DNA from: Apodemus sylvaticus
Lineage: Eukaryota > Chordata > Mammalia > Rodentia > Muridae
Assembly: GCF_947179515.1 (NCBI RefSeq)
Contig: NC_067481.1
Coordinates: forward strand, 85,429,845-85,493,844
Length of the DNA: 64,000 nt
Reading direction: 5' to 3'
Shown piece after piece: positions 35,411-47,640 of this stretch. The notes below the pieces were generated by a model. That model was not told the DNA's origin and ran no database searches. It worked only from the letters and a program-made list of their open reading frames with translations. The stretch's first letter is position 1. Every line of letters begins with the position of its first letter. Position numbers and translations under genes: made by a program.

Positions 35411-37228
35411 AGGCCTCTGTGAAGCTTCTGTCTTAAAATCCCTCAGAGCCACCCCAGGGCACAACATCAGATCAAACCTTTCTTGTGCTAGAGTCTTGGT
35501 TCTTTTATGAATTGTACTATTTATATTTCTTTTGTTTGTTGAATTGATTTGGGGGTTTTTCACACAATTGAACTAAATTCAGCTCATTACTAGTCAATTT
35601 ATAATTTTTTATGCCTATCTTGCCTAGTTTTAGGCCTATAGACAATGATAATGTATCTTCATTCAACCAAATAAGGATTGCTTTAAAAATTCAGGCTATA
35701 TATTAGTAAGACATCCAATCACTAATGATAAAACAGAATTGGATACCATTTGTATTTTTTTCCAACCTATTCATATATCAGTCAGGATATTTTAGGTAAT
35801 GCTACAATAAGAAATATTCCCATGACTTAATTATGCATAGATTAGTTCCTGTAGATTATTTATTTATCATACAAACTCAGTAGTTTGGGTTACATTCACA
35901 TACCTTTATTCTGCATGTTTGTACAGCACCAAGCCTCTGTCTCAAGATCTCTTTCAAGACTAGGAGGTCAGAAGGAGTGAGAAAGGGTCAATTACCAGAA
36001 GTTTATAATTTACCTAAAAGTCATACATGTAACTTGTTTACATTTATTGGACCAATTATTTCATTTGGTTCAGTTAACCTCAGGAGGGTGATACTGCAAT
36101 CCTGCCTTCAGAACAGGAAGAGACAGGAACCAGATAACAGTGAGAACACAGTAACATCTGTAATGCTAAATGAACAATGTCTTCTTTAGATTAGAGGTGT
36201 TTATATCTTCTGAGGTCAGAAGAGCTCCACTGAAATTATGCTATCCCAAATAGTAGCTGTGAAGTACTGCATACAGGGGTAACATATTGAATAATTTGAA
36301 GGTTAACAGACACTGAGGCTCTGTAAAATCAGTCAGGTATGTGAGACATATGCAGATTAGAGTTCCCATAAGCTACAGAGAACCAGCCAAAGAGATGACC
36401 TGCAAGGAAAAGAAAGGCCCATTTAAGGAAATTTGTGAAGCCTGCACAGAACAAGTTTAACAATGGGATGCAGAAATTCCCTCAGATTGATATGTAGATG
36501 TTGCTACATAGAAAGGGGAGAGTTGTGTGAAACTGAGGAGCAGAAAGAACAATTAAAATCTCTTTCTAATTAGTTAAGAAATGTCACTGAAAGCCAGAGG
36601 GGGCAAACTTTACAGAGAATAAAGAGAAAAGTTGAATTATTCTCCATAACTCCTCAATGGGAAAACAAAGAGCTGAAGTTAAATGAGTGGACTTCGGTCA
36701 AAAACACGTGAGCACTTAGTCCTATTTTATCCTGTGTCTCAGATTGAAAGAAAAGCCAAGAAAAGCCTGGAAATGACCTTAAGATCATCATCATAAAGAA
36801 ACTGGATGGCTACAGGAACATAAGAATCAACAGCCCACAGAGTGATAACAAAGTCACCACACACTAAGAGGACACGGGTAGCAAACTCTCTTAGAAAATC
36901 AAATGTTAAAAGGATTTTCTGAAATGATTTTGTTAACTGAGGTAACGAACAGCTTGAAATGAAACAATAACTATTCATTTCTGCTTATACACACTGGTAT
37001 TAAATACTATTTACATATTTTGCCTTTGAAACATTCTCCATAGACGCAATTAAAAATTGCAAGTAAACTTTTCAGTAACATCTGAAGGAGATGCTTTGCA
37101 GGACTACATGGAAGCAACCACTGGGAAAACAGGTTTGTTTGGTATTGAACTTCACTTTCTGGGTTGTGTTTCCAGTGTGTGATATGTACATATATATGTG
37201 AAATTTATACACTTGTTTGAAACACATC
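35411..37228. other. AT-rich DNA with a possible ancient LTR trace
   Basis: About 35,780-36,000 has the order 'caggatattttaggtaatgc', 'tacaataagaaatattcc', 'tttatttatcatac', which may be an ancient mammalian LTR at low confidence. The rest shows no recognised repeat or exon. Confidence 0.3.
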
Positions 37229-37292
37229 AATCTCTATCTATCTATCTGTCTATCTAATCTATCCAATCTATCTATCATGTATCTATCTCTCT
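37229..37292. repeat. Imperfect (TCTA)n microsatellite
   Basis: Interrupted TCTA units. Confidence 0.95.
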
Positions 37293-38189
37293 GGTATATG
37301 ATCTATATCTATTTATATGGTATATGAGATACATTCCTTCCCAACAAGGGATTTTTGCCCTTATATGATAATTACATACAACTGATTCTAAAAATTTTAT
37401 TAAAATATGAGATGAGTTGAAGTACAATTCATTTGCTTTTAAATATTGCAACTCCAAAATTAACCTTGACTATTGCTTCAAACATTAGTGACAAATTGAG
37501 AATGCAAGAATACCATTTTATTGCTTGACACAGGATAGTATGAGCCACCCGGGGGGCTTTAAGAAAACTTTAAGGAAACCATTAATAGTCAACTGTGAGA
37601 AGATTTGGTTGAATCTAATAGTTTGTGTAATTTATCAAATATGAGAATAGGTATCATGTAATAATTGATATAACATTTGTGTCATGATATTTGAAGCATT
37701 TTGTATGGACTGGTCCATTTTGTATGTAAATTGTATGTTTATATAAATATGAAGCTACAGATAGCACAGAATTATGTAAAATACTCATATATCTCACAAT
37801 TATTACATTGCAAGGAATTTCATATAAATTATATAGTTATTTTGACATGGACTTAATTTTCCCAATATTTATCTATATACATAGATGTATATAAATAATA
37901 CTGATATTTCAACTTTTAGTGAAATGCTGTCTTTTGATCATGACTTGGTTGTTGCACACATAAACTCAGAGCAGCAATAGTTACCAGCATAAGATCATAA
38001 GATCAAGTCTTTTAAGAGGTGGAGGAACACCCAAGGCCTGTCCCTATCTCAAGTGTTTTTGGCTATTAATAGTTACTATACTGGGACCACCAGTAGAGGA
38101 AGAAACAGAATATGTCTTCTTTTAGGAATGTGGCCACTGGTAGTTTCCCCTTGCTCTAGTGGTTGGCCTCATGTTATAGAAATTGTTAA
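37293..38189. other. AT-rich DNA, no gene seen
   Basis: No recognised repeat or exon; one odd C/G-rich word 'cacccggggggc' at about 37,547-37,558. Confidence 0.45.
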
Positions 38190-39411
38190 TCCTGACCCAG
38201 GGTTTCTACTTTGCCTTTGACCACTCAGTTCCCAAATAAAACACACAGACAAGCTTTATATTTTTCTTTATTCGATATATTTTTTATTTACATTTCAAAT
38301 GATTTCCCCTTTTCTGGCCTCCCACTCCCCAAAAGTCACATAAGCCCTCTTCCCTCCCCCTGTTCTCACACCCACCCCTTTCCACTTCCCTGTTCTGGTT
38401 TGGCCTTATACTGCTACACTGAGTCTTCCCAGAACCAGGGGCCACTCCTCCATTCTTCTTGTACCTCATTTGATGTGTGGATTATGTTTTGGGCATTCCA
38501 GTTTTCCAGGCTAATAGCCACTTATTAGCGAGTGCATACCATGATTGATCTTTTGAGACTGGGTTACCTCACTTAGTATGATGTTCTCCAGCTCCATCCA
38601 TTTGCCTAAGAATTTCATGAATTCATTGTTTCTAATGGCTAAATAGTACTCCATTGTGTATATATACCACATTTTTTGCATCCATTCTTCTGTTGAGAGA
38701 TACCTGGGTTCTTTCCAGCTTGTGGCTATTACAAATAGGGCTGCTATGAACATAGTGGAGTATATATCCTTATTACATGCTGGGGAATCCTCTGGGTATA
38801 TGCCCAGGAGTGGTATAGCAGGATCTTTCGGAAGTGACTTGCCCAGTTTTCTGAGGAACCGCTAGACTGATTTCCAGAGTGGTTGTATCAATTTCCAATC
38901 CTACCAGCAGTGGAGGAGTCTTCCTCTTTCTCCACATCCTTGCCAACACCTGCTGTCTCCTGGGTTTTTAATCTTAGCCATTCTGACTGGTGTAAGGTGA
39001 AATCTCAGGGTTGTTTTGATTTGCATTTCCCTGATGACAAATGAAGTTGAGCATTTTTTAAGATGATTCTCCACCATTCAAAGTTCTTCAGGTGAGAATT
39101 CTTTGTTTAACTCTGTATCCCATTTTTAATAGGGTTATTTGGTTTTCTGGGGTCTAACTTCTTGATTTCTTTGTATATATTGGATATTAGTCGTCTATCT
39201 GATGTAGGGTTGGTGAAGATCTTTTCCCAATTTGTTGGTTGCCCATTTGTCCTTTTGATGCTGTCCTTTGCTTTACAGAAACTTGGTAATTTTATGAGGT
39301 CCCATTTGTCAATTCTTGATCTTAGAGCATAAGCTATTGGTGTTCTGTTCAGGAACTTTCCACCTGTACCAATGTCCTCAAGGGTCTTCCCCAATTTCTT
39401 TTCTTTTTGCT

Positions 39412-39761
39412 TCAGATTTGCTGATGATATGATAGTCTACCTAAGTGACCCAAAAAACTCCACTAGAGAACTCCTACAGCTGATAAACAACTTCAGCAAA
39501 GAGGCAGGTTATAAAATGAACTCAAGCAAATCAGTAGCCTTCTTATACTCAAAGGATAAGCAGGCTGAGAAAGAGATTAGGGAACTGACACCCTTCACAA
39601 TAGCCACAAACAGTATAAAGTACCTAGGGGTGACTTTTACCAAACATATGAAAGATCTGTATGACAAGAACTTCAAGACTCTGAAGAATGAAATAGAAGA
39701 AGACCTCAAAAAAATAAATGGAAAAACCTCCCATGCTCATGGATTGGCAGGATTAATATAG
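39412..39761 (+). pseudogene. L1 ORF2 fragment with the RT FADD motif
   Basis: About 115 codons of L1 ORF2 from the inverted arm of the outer L1. The catalytic motif reads FADD near the start, followed by 'MIVYLSDPKNSTRELLQLI' and 'TNSIKYLGVTFTKHMKDLYD', typical of the palm and thumb region. The upstream fingers, motif A and the endonuclease are absent, and the frame breaks after 'LAGLI'. L1-derived ORF2 continues, out of frame, to 40,121. Confidence 0.88.
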
Positions 39762-40107
39762 TTAAAATGGCCATTTTGCCAAAAGCAATATACAGATTCA
39801 ACGCAATACCCATCAAAATCCCAACTCAATTCTTCATAGAGTTAGAAAGAGCAATTCTCAAATTCATCTGGAATAACAAAAAATCCCAGAATAGCTAAAA
39901 CTATTCTCAACAACAAAAGAAATTCTGGAGGAATCAGTATCCCTGTCCTCAAGCAATACTATAGAGCAATAGTGTTAAAAACTGCATGGTATTGGTACAG
40001 TAACAGGCAGGCAGATCAATGGAACAGGATTGAAGATCCAGAAATGAACCCACACACCTATGGCCATTTGATCCTCGACAAAAGGGCTGAAAACTTCCAA
40101 TGGAAAA

Positions 40108-42158
40108 AAGATAGCCTTTTCTTTTTTTTAATATTTTTATTTTCTATATTCTTTGTTTACATTCCAAATGATTTCCCCTTTCCCGGATCCTCCCTCCCTA
40201 TATGTCCCATAAACCTGCTTCTCTCCATCCCTTCTCCAATCACCTCCCTCCTTTCTCTCTGTTTTTATATTCCCCTCCAATGCTAGATCAATCCTTTCTA
40301 GGATCAGGACCCTCTCTATACTTCTTCATGGGAGTCATTTATTAGGCGATTTGTGCCTTGGGTATTCAGGGCTTCTGGGCTAATTAATATCCACTTATCA
40401 GAGATTGCATTCCATGTGTATTCTTTTGTGATTGGGTTACCTCACTTAGGATGATATTTTCCAGATCAAACCATTTGCCTAAAATTTTTGTGAATTCATT
40501 GTTTCTAATTGCTGAGTAGTATTCCATTGTGTAAATATATCACATTTTCTGTATCCATTCCTCCTTTGAAGGCCATCTGGGTTCTTTCTAGCTTCTGGCT
40601 ATTATAAATAAGGCTGCTATGAACATAATGGAGCATGTGTCTTTACTGCATGCCGGGGAATCCTTTTGGTATATGCCCAGGAGAGGTATAGCAGGGTCCT
40701 CCGGAAGTGTCATGTTCAATTTTCTGAGGAACCTCCAGACTGATTTCCAAAGTGGTTGTACCATCTTACAGCCCCACCAGCAGTGGAGGAGTGTTCCTCT
40801 TTCTCCACATCCTCACCAACACCTGCTTTCTCCTGAGTTTTTGACCTTAGCCATTCTGACTGGTATAAGGTGAAATCTCAGGGTTGTTTTGATCTGCATT
40901 TCCCTAATGGCTAATGATGTTGAGCACTTCTTAAGGTGCTTCTCGGCCATCCGAATTTCTTCAGGTGAAAATTCTTTGTTTAGATCTGTATACCATTTTT
41001 AATAGGGTTATTTGGTTCCCTGGGGTCTAACTTCTTGAGTTCTTTGTATATATTGGATTTTAGCCGTCTATCAGATGTAGGGTTGGTGAATATCCTTTCC
41101 AATTTGATGGTTGCCATTTTGTCCTTTTAACAGTGTCCTTTGCCTTACAGAAACTTTGTAATTTTATGAGGTCCCATTTGTCAATTCTTGATCTTAGAGC
41201 ATAAGCTATTGGTGATCTGTTCAGGAACTTTTCCCCCATACCCATGTCCTCAAGGGTCTTCCCCAGTTTCTTTTCTATTAGTTTCAGTGTGTCTGGTTTT
41301 ACATGGAGGGAAACTGAGGAAATTCAAAAAATCATTAGATCCTACTACAAAAGCCTATACTCAACACAACTGGAGAATCTGGAGGAAATGGACAGTTTCC
41401 TAGACAGATATCCGACACCAAAACTAAATCAGGATCAAATAGATCAACTAAACAGTCCCGTAACACCTGAAGAAATAAAAAGGGTCATAGAAAGTCTCCC
41501 AACCAAAAAAAGCACGGGACCAGATGGCTTCAGTGCAGAGTTCTATCAGACCTCCATAGAAGACCTAACACCAATACTTTTCAAACTCTTCCACAAAATA
41601 GAAACAGAAGGAACTCTACCCAACTCATTCTATGAAGCCACAATTACACTGATACCAAAACCACACAAAGATCCAAAAAAGAAAGAGAACTTCAGGCCAA
41701 TTTCTCTTATGAATATTGATGCAAAAATACTTAATAACATTCTTGCCAACCGAATCCAAGAACACATCAAAACGATCATCCACCATGATCAAGTAGGCTT
41801 CATCCCAGGGATGCAGGGATGGTTCAATATAAGGAAATCCATCAATGCTATCCACTACATAAACAAACTCAAAGACAAAAACCATATGATCATCTCATTA
41901 GATGCAGAAAAAGCATTTGACAAAATCCAGCATCCTTTCATGCTAAAAGTATTGGAAAGAACAGGATTTCAAGGCCCATACCTAAACATCGTTAAAGCAA
42001 TATACAGCAAACCGGTAACCAACATCAAACTAAATGGAGAGAAACTTGAAGCAATCCCGCTAAAATCAGGGACTAGACTGTCCTCTCTCTCCATATCTTT
42101 TCAATATAGTACTTGAAGTTCTAGCTAGAGCAATTAGACAACATAAGATAGCCTTTTC
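40108..42158 (-). mobile_element. Inner 5'-inverted L1, nested, 14-bp TSD
   Basis: A perfect 14-bp repeat, aagatagccttttc, is at 40,108-40,121 and 42,145-42,158. Minus-strand L1 runs from the T-rich tail at 40,122 to about 41,309 (compact 3'UTR, then ORF2 C-terminus). Plus-strand ORF2 runs from about 41,312 to 42,144. Excising 40,122-42,158 rejoins the outer L1 reading exactly ('gatagccttttc' then 'aacaaatggtgctgg'), which proves the nesting order. Confidence 0.94.
41312..42116 (+). pseudogene. L1 ORF2 reverse transcriptase fragment, frameshifted
   Basis: The longest L1-derived frame in the window, about 265 codons of ORF2 from the inner element's inverted arm. Visible landmarks are 'STGPDGFSAEFYQ', 'LIPKPHKDPKKKENFRPISL' and 'DAEKAFDKIQ', which holds the motif A aspartate. 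After 'LKSGTR' the frame shifts through a small deletion near 42,077, and ORF2 sequence continues out of frame to 42,144. The FADD catalytic motif is missing because of the deletion at the inversion junction. The ATG at 41,244 lies in the opposite-strand arm and is not a true start. Confidence 0.88.
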
Positions 42159-42462
42159 AACAAATGGTGCTGGTTCAACTGGAGGTCAGCATGTAGAAGA
42201 ATGGGAATTGATCCATTCTTGGCTCCTTGTACTAAGCTCAACTACAAATGGATCAAAGACCTCCACACAGACAAGCTTTTATTTACCAAAAGTCTCAAAA
42301 TTACAAGAGCTGGGCCCTGGGCCCTCCATGCAATTAGACTCTACTTTCTTATTGATAACCCCTAGTTATTACTTATTATCTTCATCTGGACTGCTCTTAA
42401 CTCCAAATGCTCAGCCCTCAGGGCCATGTTTTTATGATTTACCTAACCCATGGCAGCTTTGC

Positions 42463-42465
<3 letters not shown>

Positions 42466-42513
<48 letters not shown>
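42466..42513. repeat. (CT)n microsatellite
   Basis: CT run inside the older ERV-like repeat. Confidence 0.97.
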
Positions 42514-42515
<2 letters not shown>

Positions 42516-42800
42516 GGTTCTTCTCCAACACCCAGCCAGGGAATCATAATGACCTGCTTATGTCTTTTTATCCAGCTATTAGCTTTTGGTATCTTTATTT
42601 ACCAATAAGAAATAACTTGGGGGCAAAGTCACAGAGCATCACTTGGGTCTACATGTGTTTTCTGGAGCAAACAGGTTGTGAGGAACCAAAATTAGCACTA
42701 GAATACAAGCTATATCAAGACATCAAGCCAACCCACTATTGCCCTACCCATATAAGCACATATAGACATCACTAATTGAACACCATGAGTTAAATAAATA

Positions 42801-43429
42801 ATAGAAAGTGTGAACTTTGAGATAATGGCTCCTGAGAGGAGATGGGAGTAGGGAGTAGAGTTTTAGATGTGGATAAAATCAAGATACATGGAATACAATT
42901 ATTCATGTGTGTGTGTGTGTGTGTTTATGTTTGTGTGTGTTTTTTGTGTAACCCATACTATTCATACTGTTCTTCTCAGAGATAAACTATTTGTATCTTG
43001 CTCTCATACCTTTCCTTACATTGGCAGAAAGAAGAAATGATGAAAATGGCAAGTCTACAAATCTGAACAAACACTTGTAATTTCACATTGAACTAACACA
43101 ATCTATAATTTTAGTCTACCAACAGAGTTTCAAACACAAAGTTAGGGATTCAGATGAATTATTGAAATTTCTAAAAGAGAAATATATCAAGACTGCAAAT
43201 AATATTAACACCTTGACTGAACTTCTGTTTTTCATGTGGAAGGAACTGGAATATGTAAAGAGGTTAGATCTAATTACTAAAGAAAACTTTTTTGTGAATG
43301 CAACTTAGATATCAGGAAGAGGAGTTACATTCAAGGCCAAGGAGAAGCATACTGCTTTTTCAATGTCATTAGGTATCCTGTAGCTTGATTTATGGAAGTT
43401 TCAGGGGGATCATCTTCCTAGGTATATTA
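42801..43429. other. Single-copy DNA with a (TG)n run
   Basis: A TG run lies at about 42,905-42,942. Nothing else is recognised. Confidence 0.5.
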
Positions 43430-43449
43430 CCACTCACAGTACTTTTTTG

Positions 43450-43636
43450 TACTTTAGTGTTTGAGCTGATTTAAGAATGCATAAGACTGAGTGGCTTACA
43501 AACAACCAAAACTTATTTTTCATGCTTCTAACATCTGAGAAGTTCAAAGTCATGTTTCAGAGAGAGTAATAATCTATCTGGTGGGCCTGTGCTTCCTGGT
43601 TCACAGCTGTCCTTATGTGAAGAAGGGTAAAGGACA
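43450..43636 (-). repeat. Ancient MaLR-type LTR (MLT1/MST-like), minus orientation
   Basis: Shows the reversed 3' portion of an old mammalian MaLR LTR: 'ctgatttaagaatgcataag', 'actgagtggcttacaaacaa', 'tgcttcctggttcacagctg', 'tccttatgtgaag'. It is cut off by the L1 that follows. Confidence 0.5.
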
Positions 43637-44083
43637 CTCTCTTGGGTATCTGCCAGAGCCTGACAAATACAGAAATGTATGCTCTCAGTCAACCATTGGA
43701 CTGAGTACAGGGTCCACAATGGAGAAGTTAGAGATAGGACTGAAGGGGTTTGCCACCCCATAGGTGGAACAACAATATGAACCAACCAGACCCCCAGAGC
43801 TTCCAGGCACTAAACCAACAACAGGAGTATACATGTAGCAATCCATGACTCCAGCTACATGTGCAACAGAGGATGGCCTTGTCACACATCAAAGAGAGGA
43901 GAGGTCCTTGGACCTGTGAAGGCTTGCTTCCCGAGTGGAGGGGAATGCCAGGACAGGGAAGAGGGAGTGGGTGGGTTAGTGATCAGGGGGAGAGAGCATG
44001 GGATAGGAGGTTTTTCGGAGAGGAAAGGAGGAAAGGGGATAACATTAGAAATGTAAATAAAGAAAATATCTAATTAAAAAAAA
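43637..44083 (+). mobile_element. L1 3'UTR, 5'-truncated, plus orientation
   Basis: Carries 'tctgccagagcctgacaaat', 'caaccattggactgagtaca', a G-rich block near 43,960-44,040 and the end 'gtaaataaagaaaatatcta' plus an A-tail. A possible imperfect TSD, aaaggacactc before and aaaggacaactc after, was noticed. It has no coding sequence. Confidence 0.9.
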
Positions 44084-44221
44084 GGACAACTCAAATCTGC
44101 TTCATTTCTCCCAATGAAAACAGACATTCAGCACTTGTGGGCTGGCTTCTGTTTAATACAAAACACTCAATAATGAATTCAGCTTACAAGCTCTGGCTCC
44201 AAAAACAAACAACAAAAACGT

Positions 44222-44432
44222 ACAGGATTTAATGGGTCAGTTTATAATCCTAGATTATTCAGGAAGCTGAGGGAGAGGAATGGAAAGGACAAGGAAACTT
44301 AGTGATAGCCTCTCTCCAAATAACAAGAAAAGAAGTTGGTTGGTGGTATAGTTAAGTGGTATAGTCCTTACCTAACAAGTGGGAAGCCCTAGGTGCAATT
44401 TCCATGACCCAGAAACAACCAAATAAAAATAC
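44222..44432 (+). repeat. B4-type SINE (B1-like plus ID), plus orientation
   Basis: The left half is B1-like ('tttataatcctagattattc', 'aggaagctgagggagaggaa', 'gatagcctctctccaaataa'). The right half is an ID core ('ttggtggtatagttaagtgg', 'gaagccctaggtgcaatttc') with an A-rich tail. Confidence 0.7.
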
Positions 44433-46639
44433 CACACAAATATTCCTTAGTTACATTAATTGGTAGAAAATAAACCTACCTTTCCTGTTTTATAGGGATT
44501 AAAAATTAATTTACCCAATAGGATTCATAAGTATGAAAGCTTTCTCTATAATAGTACTTATTAGTTATAAGTATACTTTAAAATTAGTAAAATTACACTA
44601 ATATATTCAATCTAACAGGCTAAAATTATCTTTCTAGTCAACGTGATATGATGTCCTTTTAGATATCCATTGAAAATTCTTTTTAAAAATTGTTTGATAT
44701 TGAAAAATCAAGAGTGATGGAGACACACTATTTGCCAGTACAATAGTACTAAATAAGTTTAGATTTTAGTTTTTATTCTTGAGAAGATTTATGGAGACAA
44801 TTGGTTTGACAATAAATTGATTCTTTGTTTCTGGATAAATATGTAATACAAATATGAATAGGGAAATCAGGGTTCTTTATGATAGGGAATTAATTTATTC
44901 AGGTCCTACAGGGTAAGAATTCCTCTCAGTGGGGTTGTCTATTCATGAAAATTCTGTTTGAAGTTTGGTTTTTTAAAAATAGAAAATCTTTTGAAAGGTA
45001 TTGCTGATAACCTATCTAGAGTACACAGAGACACAGAGGTGCTGTTCCTTTAAGCAGGACTGGTTAAAGGACTAAATTCAAGGCTTTCAGCGTATTGTAT
45101 ACACTAAGGACAGAGGCCACTCACTTAATCATGTACTTGAAGCAGGAAGCAAAGTCACCACAAAAGATCTCAGAGGGAGGCTGACTGACATTGTGTATTT
45201 GTGCATTGATTTTTCCCTTCAGAAGAAATGGAATAAATGTAACAAACTTGCACTAACAGGATAATGGAATGAACAGAATTTTGCAGATATAAACCTTTCG
45301 AAATATGGACTTTTCTGTAGAATGTTATCAAGTTATCAAGAATAAATCTCAGAAAGCACACTATTCATTTGAAGGAGTTCTAAGCACATGCAGGAATAGA
45401 CACATATTATAATTTTACATATTACATATATTTTATGTGCATTATGTTCATAGATGTAATCTGAAACTTCATTTTGAAGGTATCTTTTAAGTTTCTGATA
45501 AAGCATACAAGAATATCAAGCATGCAGATTATATTTCTAAAGTATCTCAAAAAGAAGAGTGGTTTTAGAATGGGGTTATTCAACTGCATCCTGCGTTCTT
45601 CCATAATAATTGATGCCTTTGCTACCCAAGTACCATGGAAATGGACCAGTTCCTTCTACTGCACCCCATTCTTTCCCTGTGGGAATTTGTAAGTGTTTAT
45701 TCCTGCCAGAATATTTTTTCTCTGTCAAAATAGGAAAATAAAATATTCAAAACACTGAATCTAAAGGATCCAGACTTCTAAGTATTGATTATTTGGAGAA
45801 AGGGTTAAATCAAATTTTTTGGATAACAGAAATTTTATCAGTCCATTTTTGTGCTTTCCAAAGGGCAGATGCTGTTTTCAGGGCCAGTGAACATTCTGCA
45901 GTTGTGTGTCTGTAAATTCTGGGTCTGCTGATTTAGTATCATCCTCTCAGCAATCTCGGTGAGTTATAGAGCCCCCGGGAACTGTCTCAACCCTGAAAGT
46001 GTTATTAAACCAGATGGCCGTGCGCACACAGTACTTGGAGTAAGTACTTATTACTTAGTAATGCAAATGTCATTCTAGTAATAAGCTTCAATAAAACCAT
46101 TCTTGGAATACATTTTAAATAACAAATGTATTTACATGCATATTATTTTTCTTAAAAGAAAAAAAAAGCTGCTGGGAGAATTTGGAGGAAAAGAAGACAC
46201 AGAAGATCTTGATCCAGACAACACATGGGCTCAAAACAAACAAAGAGGTTTGGATTATTAATATATTTTTTCTTTTTGATGCTGAAGTAGTTTAAGAACA
46301 GTTTTCTTCTATTGTTAAATGAATTGTGATAGTTTCCTAGATGTAAAACAATGTACTCTAATGACTCGCCTGTACATCCTCTTCTAGTTCCCAAATCCCT
46401 CTCAGCTCTCCCTCACCTCTACAAGTCCTTTTCTCAGGCTCATGACTTTTGATGTGGACTTGTGACCCATTTAGTTTAACCAGGCCATCTGTATGACCAT
46501 TGCTTCGGAAGTGTCCATTGCAGCCTGGGGACATTATCAGTAGACATACAATTGAAGGCAATGATTTCCATTCTCCCTGAATCTGTCAATGGAAAATAGT
46601 TCAGCCGTGGGGATAAAGGCCCCTAGAACCTCTTCTCCC
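44433..46639. other. Repeat-poor DNA, conserved-element candidate near 45,850-46,110
   Basis: No repeats recognised. The 45,850-46,110 part is the most mixed in composition, with several CpGs ('ccccgggaac', 'ggccgtgcgcac') and an ATGCAAAT octamer at about 46,061-46,068. No exon-like frame is seen. Confidence 0.35.
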
Positions 46640-47640
46640 AGTGCCCGACTGATGACAGGGTTATTCTTATTCAAACCCAGGGCAGGTATCTGCAGCTGCT
46701 ATGGTTCATGTCTACCATGAGTGCTGTCCCCAGATGATTTTTCACAGTCCATCTATTTTCCTGCCTTTTATATTCTTTTGACCCCCTCTTCAGGAATGGT
46801 CCCTGTTACGGTTTGTTTATGCTTGGCCCAGGGAGTGGCATTATTAGAAGGTGTGGCCTTGTTGGAGTAGGTGTGTCATTGGAGTGTCGGTTTCAAGACT
46901 GTCATGTTAGATGCCTGGATGTAAGTATTCTCCTGGAAGCCTTCAGATCAAGGTTAAGAACTCTCATCTCCCTCTGTACCATGCCTACCTGGATGCTGCC
47001 ATGTTCTGCCCCTTTGATTATGGACTGAACCTCTGAACCTCTAAGCCAGCTCCAATGAAAGGTTGTCCTTATAAGAATTGCTTTGGTCATGGTATCTGTT
47101 CATAGAAGTAAAACACTAACTAGCATTCCCTAAGCATTAAAAGATAAGGTATCAATGTTTTGTTTTAGGGATGAGCATCCATCTCTTGTAGAACTTTGTA
47201 AAGGATAAGTCAATCTCTACATTTACAAGTGTTCTCTGGAAAGGGAGACTTCTTTGATTAGGACTGAAGATAGCAACTGAATACAGGTATAAATACAAGC
47301 GTGTAGAGGAGAGCTCAACACTTAGGCAAAACAATAGTATTCAGTTTCCCTCTAGGGTCAATGATCTTCAATAGCCCTGTTTGCTTATGATTATTTTTCT
47401 TCAGGTTTACATACAAAGCATGGATTCCCTCCTATGAAGTAGGTCTCAAATCCAATCTGAGATCAGTTGGTTAACTGATACAATACTTTGTTACTGTACA
47501 AATAGGTACATCTTGCCTAGCAAGTTGGTCTCATAGGTGATAAGATTCGCAGTGATGCCTCTTGCCCTCCATCAGCCTCTGTAACTTTGTTAGGAAGCTA
47601 CCCCAAGGGAGACAGTTTGCCTGTCAGTTCTTGTAAATAT
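46640..47640 (-). mobile_element. Lx-type L1 3'UTR, minus orientation, split by an LTR
   Basis: The left piece (about 46,640-46,803) ends 'accccctcttcaggaatggt'. After the LTR it resumes with 'ttccctaagcattaaaagat', then 'agggatgagcatcc', and further right 'catggattccctcctatgaa' and 'gtcatacatcttgcc'-like words, all in reversed Lx 3'UTR order. It is old and diverged, with no coding part. Confidence 0.7.
46799..47130 (+). mobile_element. MaLR-like solo LTR with near-perfect 5-bp TSD
   Basis: The element 46,804-47,125 begins TG ('tgttacggtttgtttatgct') and ends CA ('aacactaactagca'), with gtccc before and ttccc after, a 5-bp TSD with one change. The interior includes 'gcttggcccagggagtggca', 'ggtgtggccttgttggagta' and 'tgcctacctggatgctgcca', a common rodent LTR of MaLR type. 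The flanks rejoin as continuous Lx sequence. No internal region or coding sequence remains. Confidence 0.8.

Larger units (their letters stand above)
38242..42279 (-). mobile_element. Outer 5'-inverted L1, 16-bp TSD
   Basis: A perfect 16-bp repeat, cacacagacaagcttt, flanks the element at 38,242-38,257 and 42,264-42,279. The 3' part (38,258 to about 39,408) is L1 on the minus strand: tail, short 3'UTR and ORF2 C-terminus. The 5' part (about 39,412-40,121, resuming at 42,159-42,263) is ORF2 on the plus strand, covering the FADD catalytic segment of the reverse transcriptase to just before the junction. A small part of ORF2 is missing at the inversion point. A second L1 interrupts the inverted arm. 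Confidence 0.93.
38190..42800 (-). repeat. Older rodent ERV-like repeat split by nested L1s
   Basis: The sequence before 38,257 ('cagttcccaaataaaacaca') continues after 42,264 ('tttaccaaaagtctcaaaat', 'gagctgggccctgggccctc', 'caataagaaataacttgggg', 'ggttgtgaggaaccaaaatt'). This series resembles a rodent LTR-retroelement that I cannot name. The two flanks join cleanly once the nested L1s and one TSD copy are removed. Orientation is uncertain. Confidence 0.45.

Noticed and set aside
41244..41311. ATG at 41,244 as start of a 290-codon gene
   Set aside because: The first 20 or so codons come from the opposite-strand arm of a 5'-inverted L1; the frame crosses an inversion junction and then a frameshift.
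44336..44432. tRNA gene from the A/B-box-like sequence
   Set aside because: It is the ID half of a B4 SINE; no cloverleaf can form and an A-rich tail follows.
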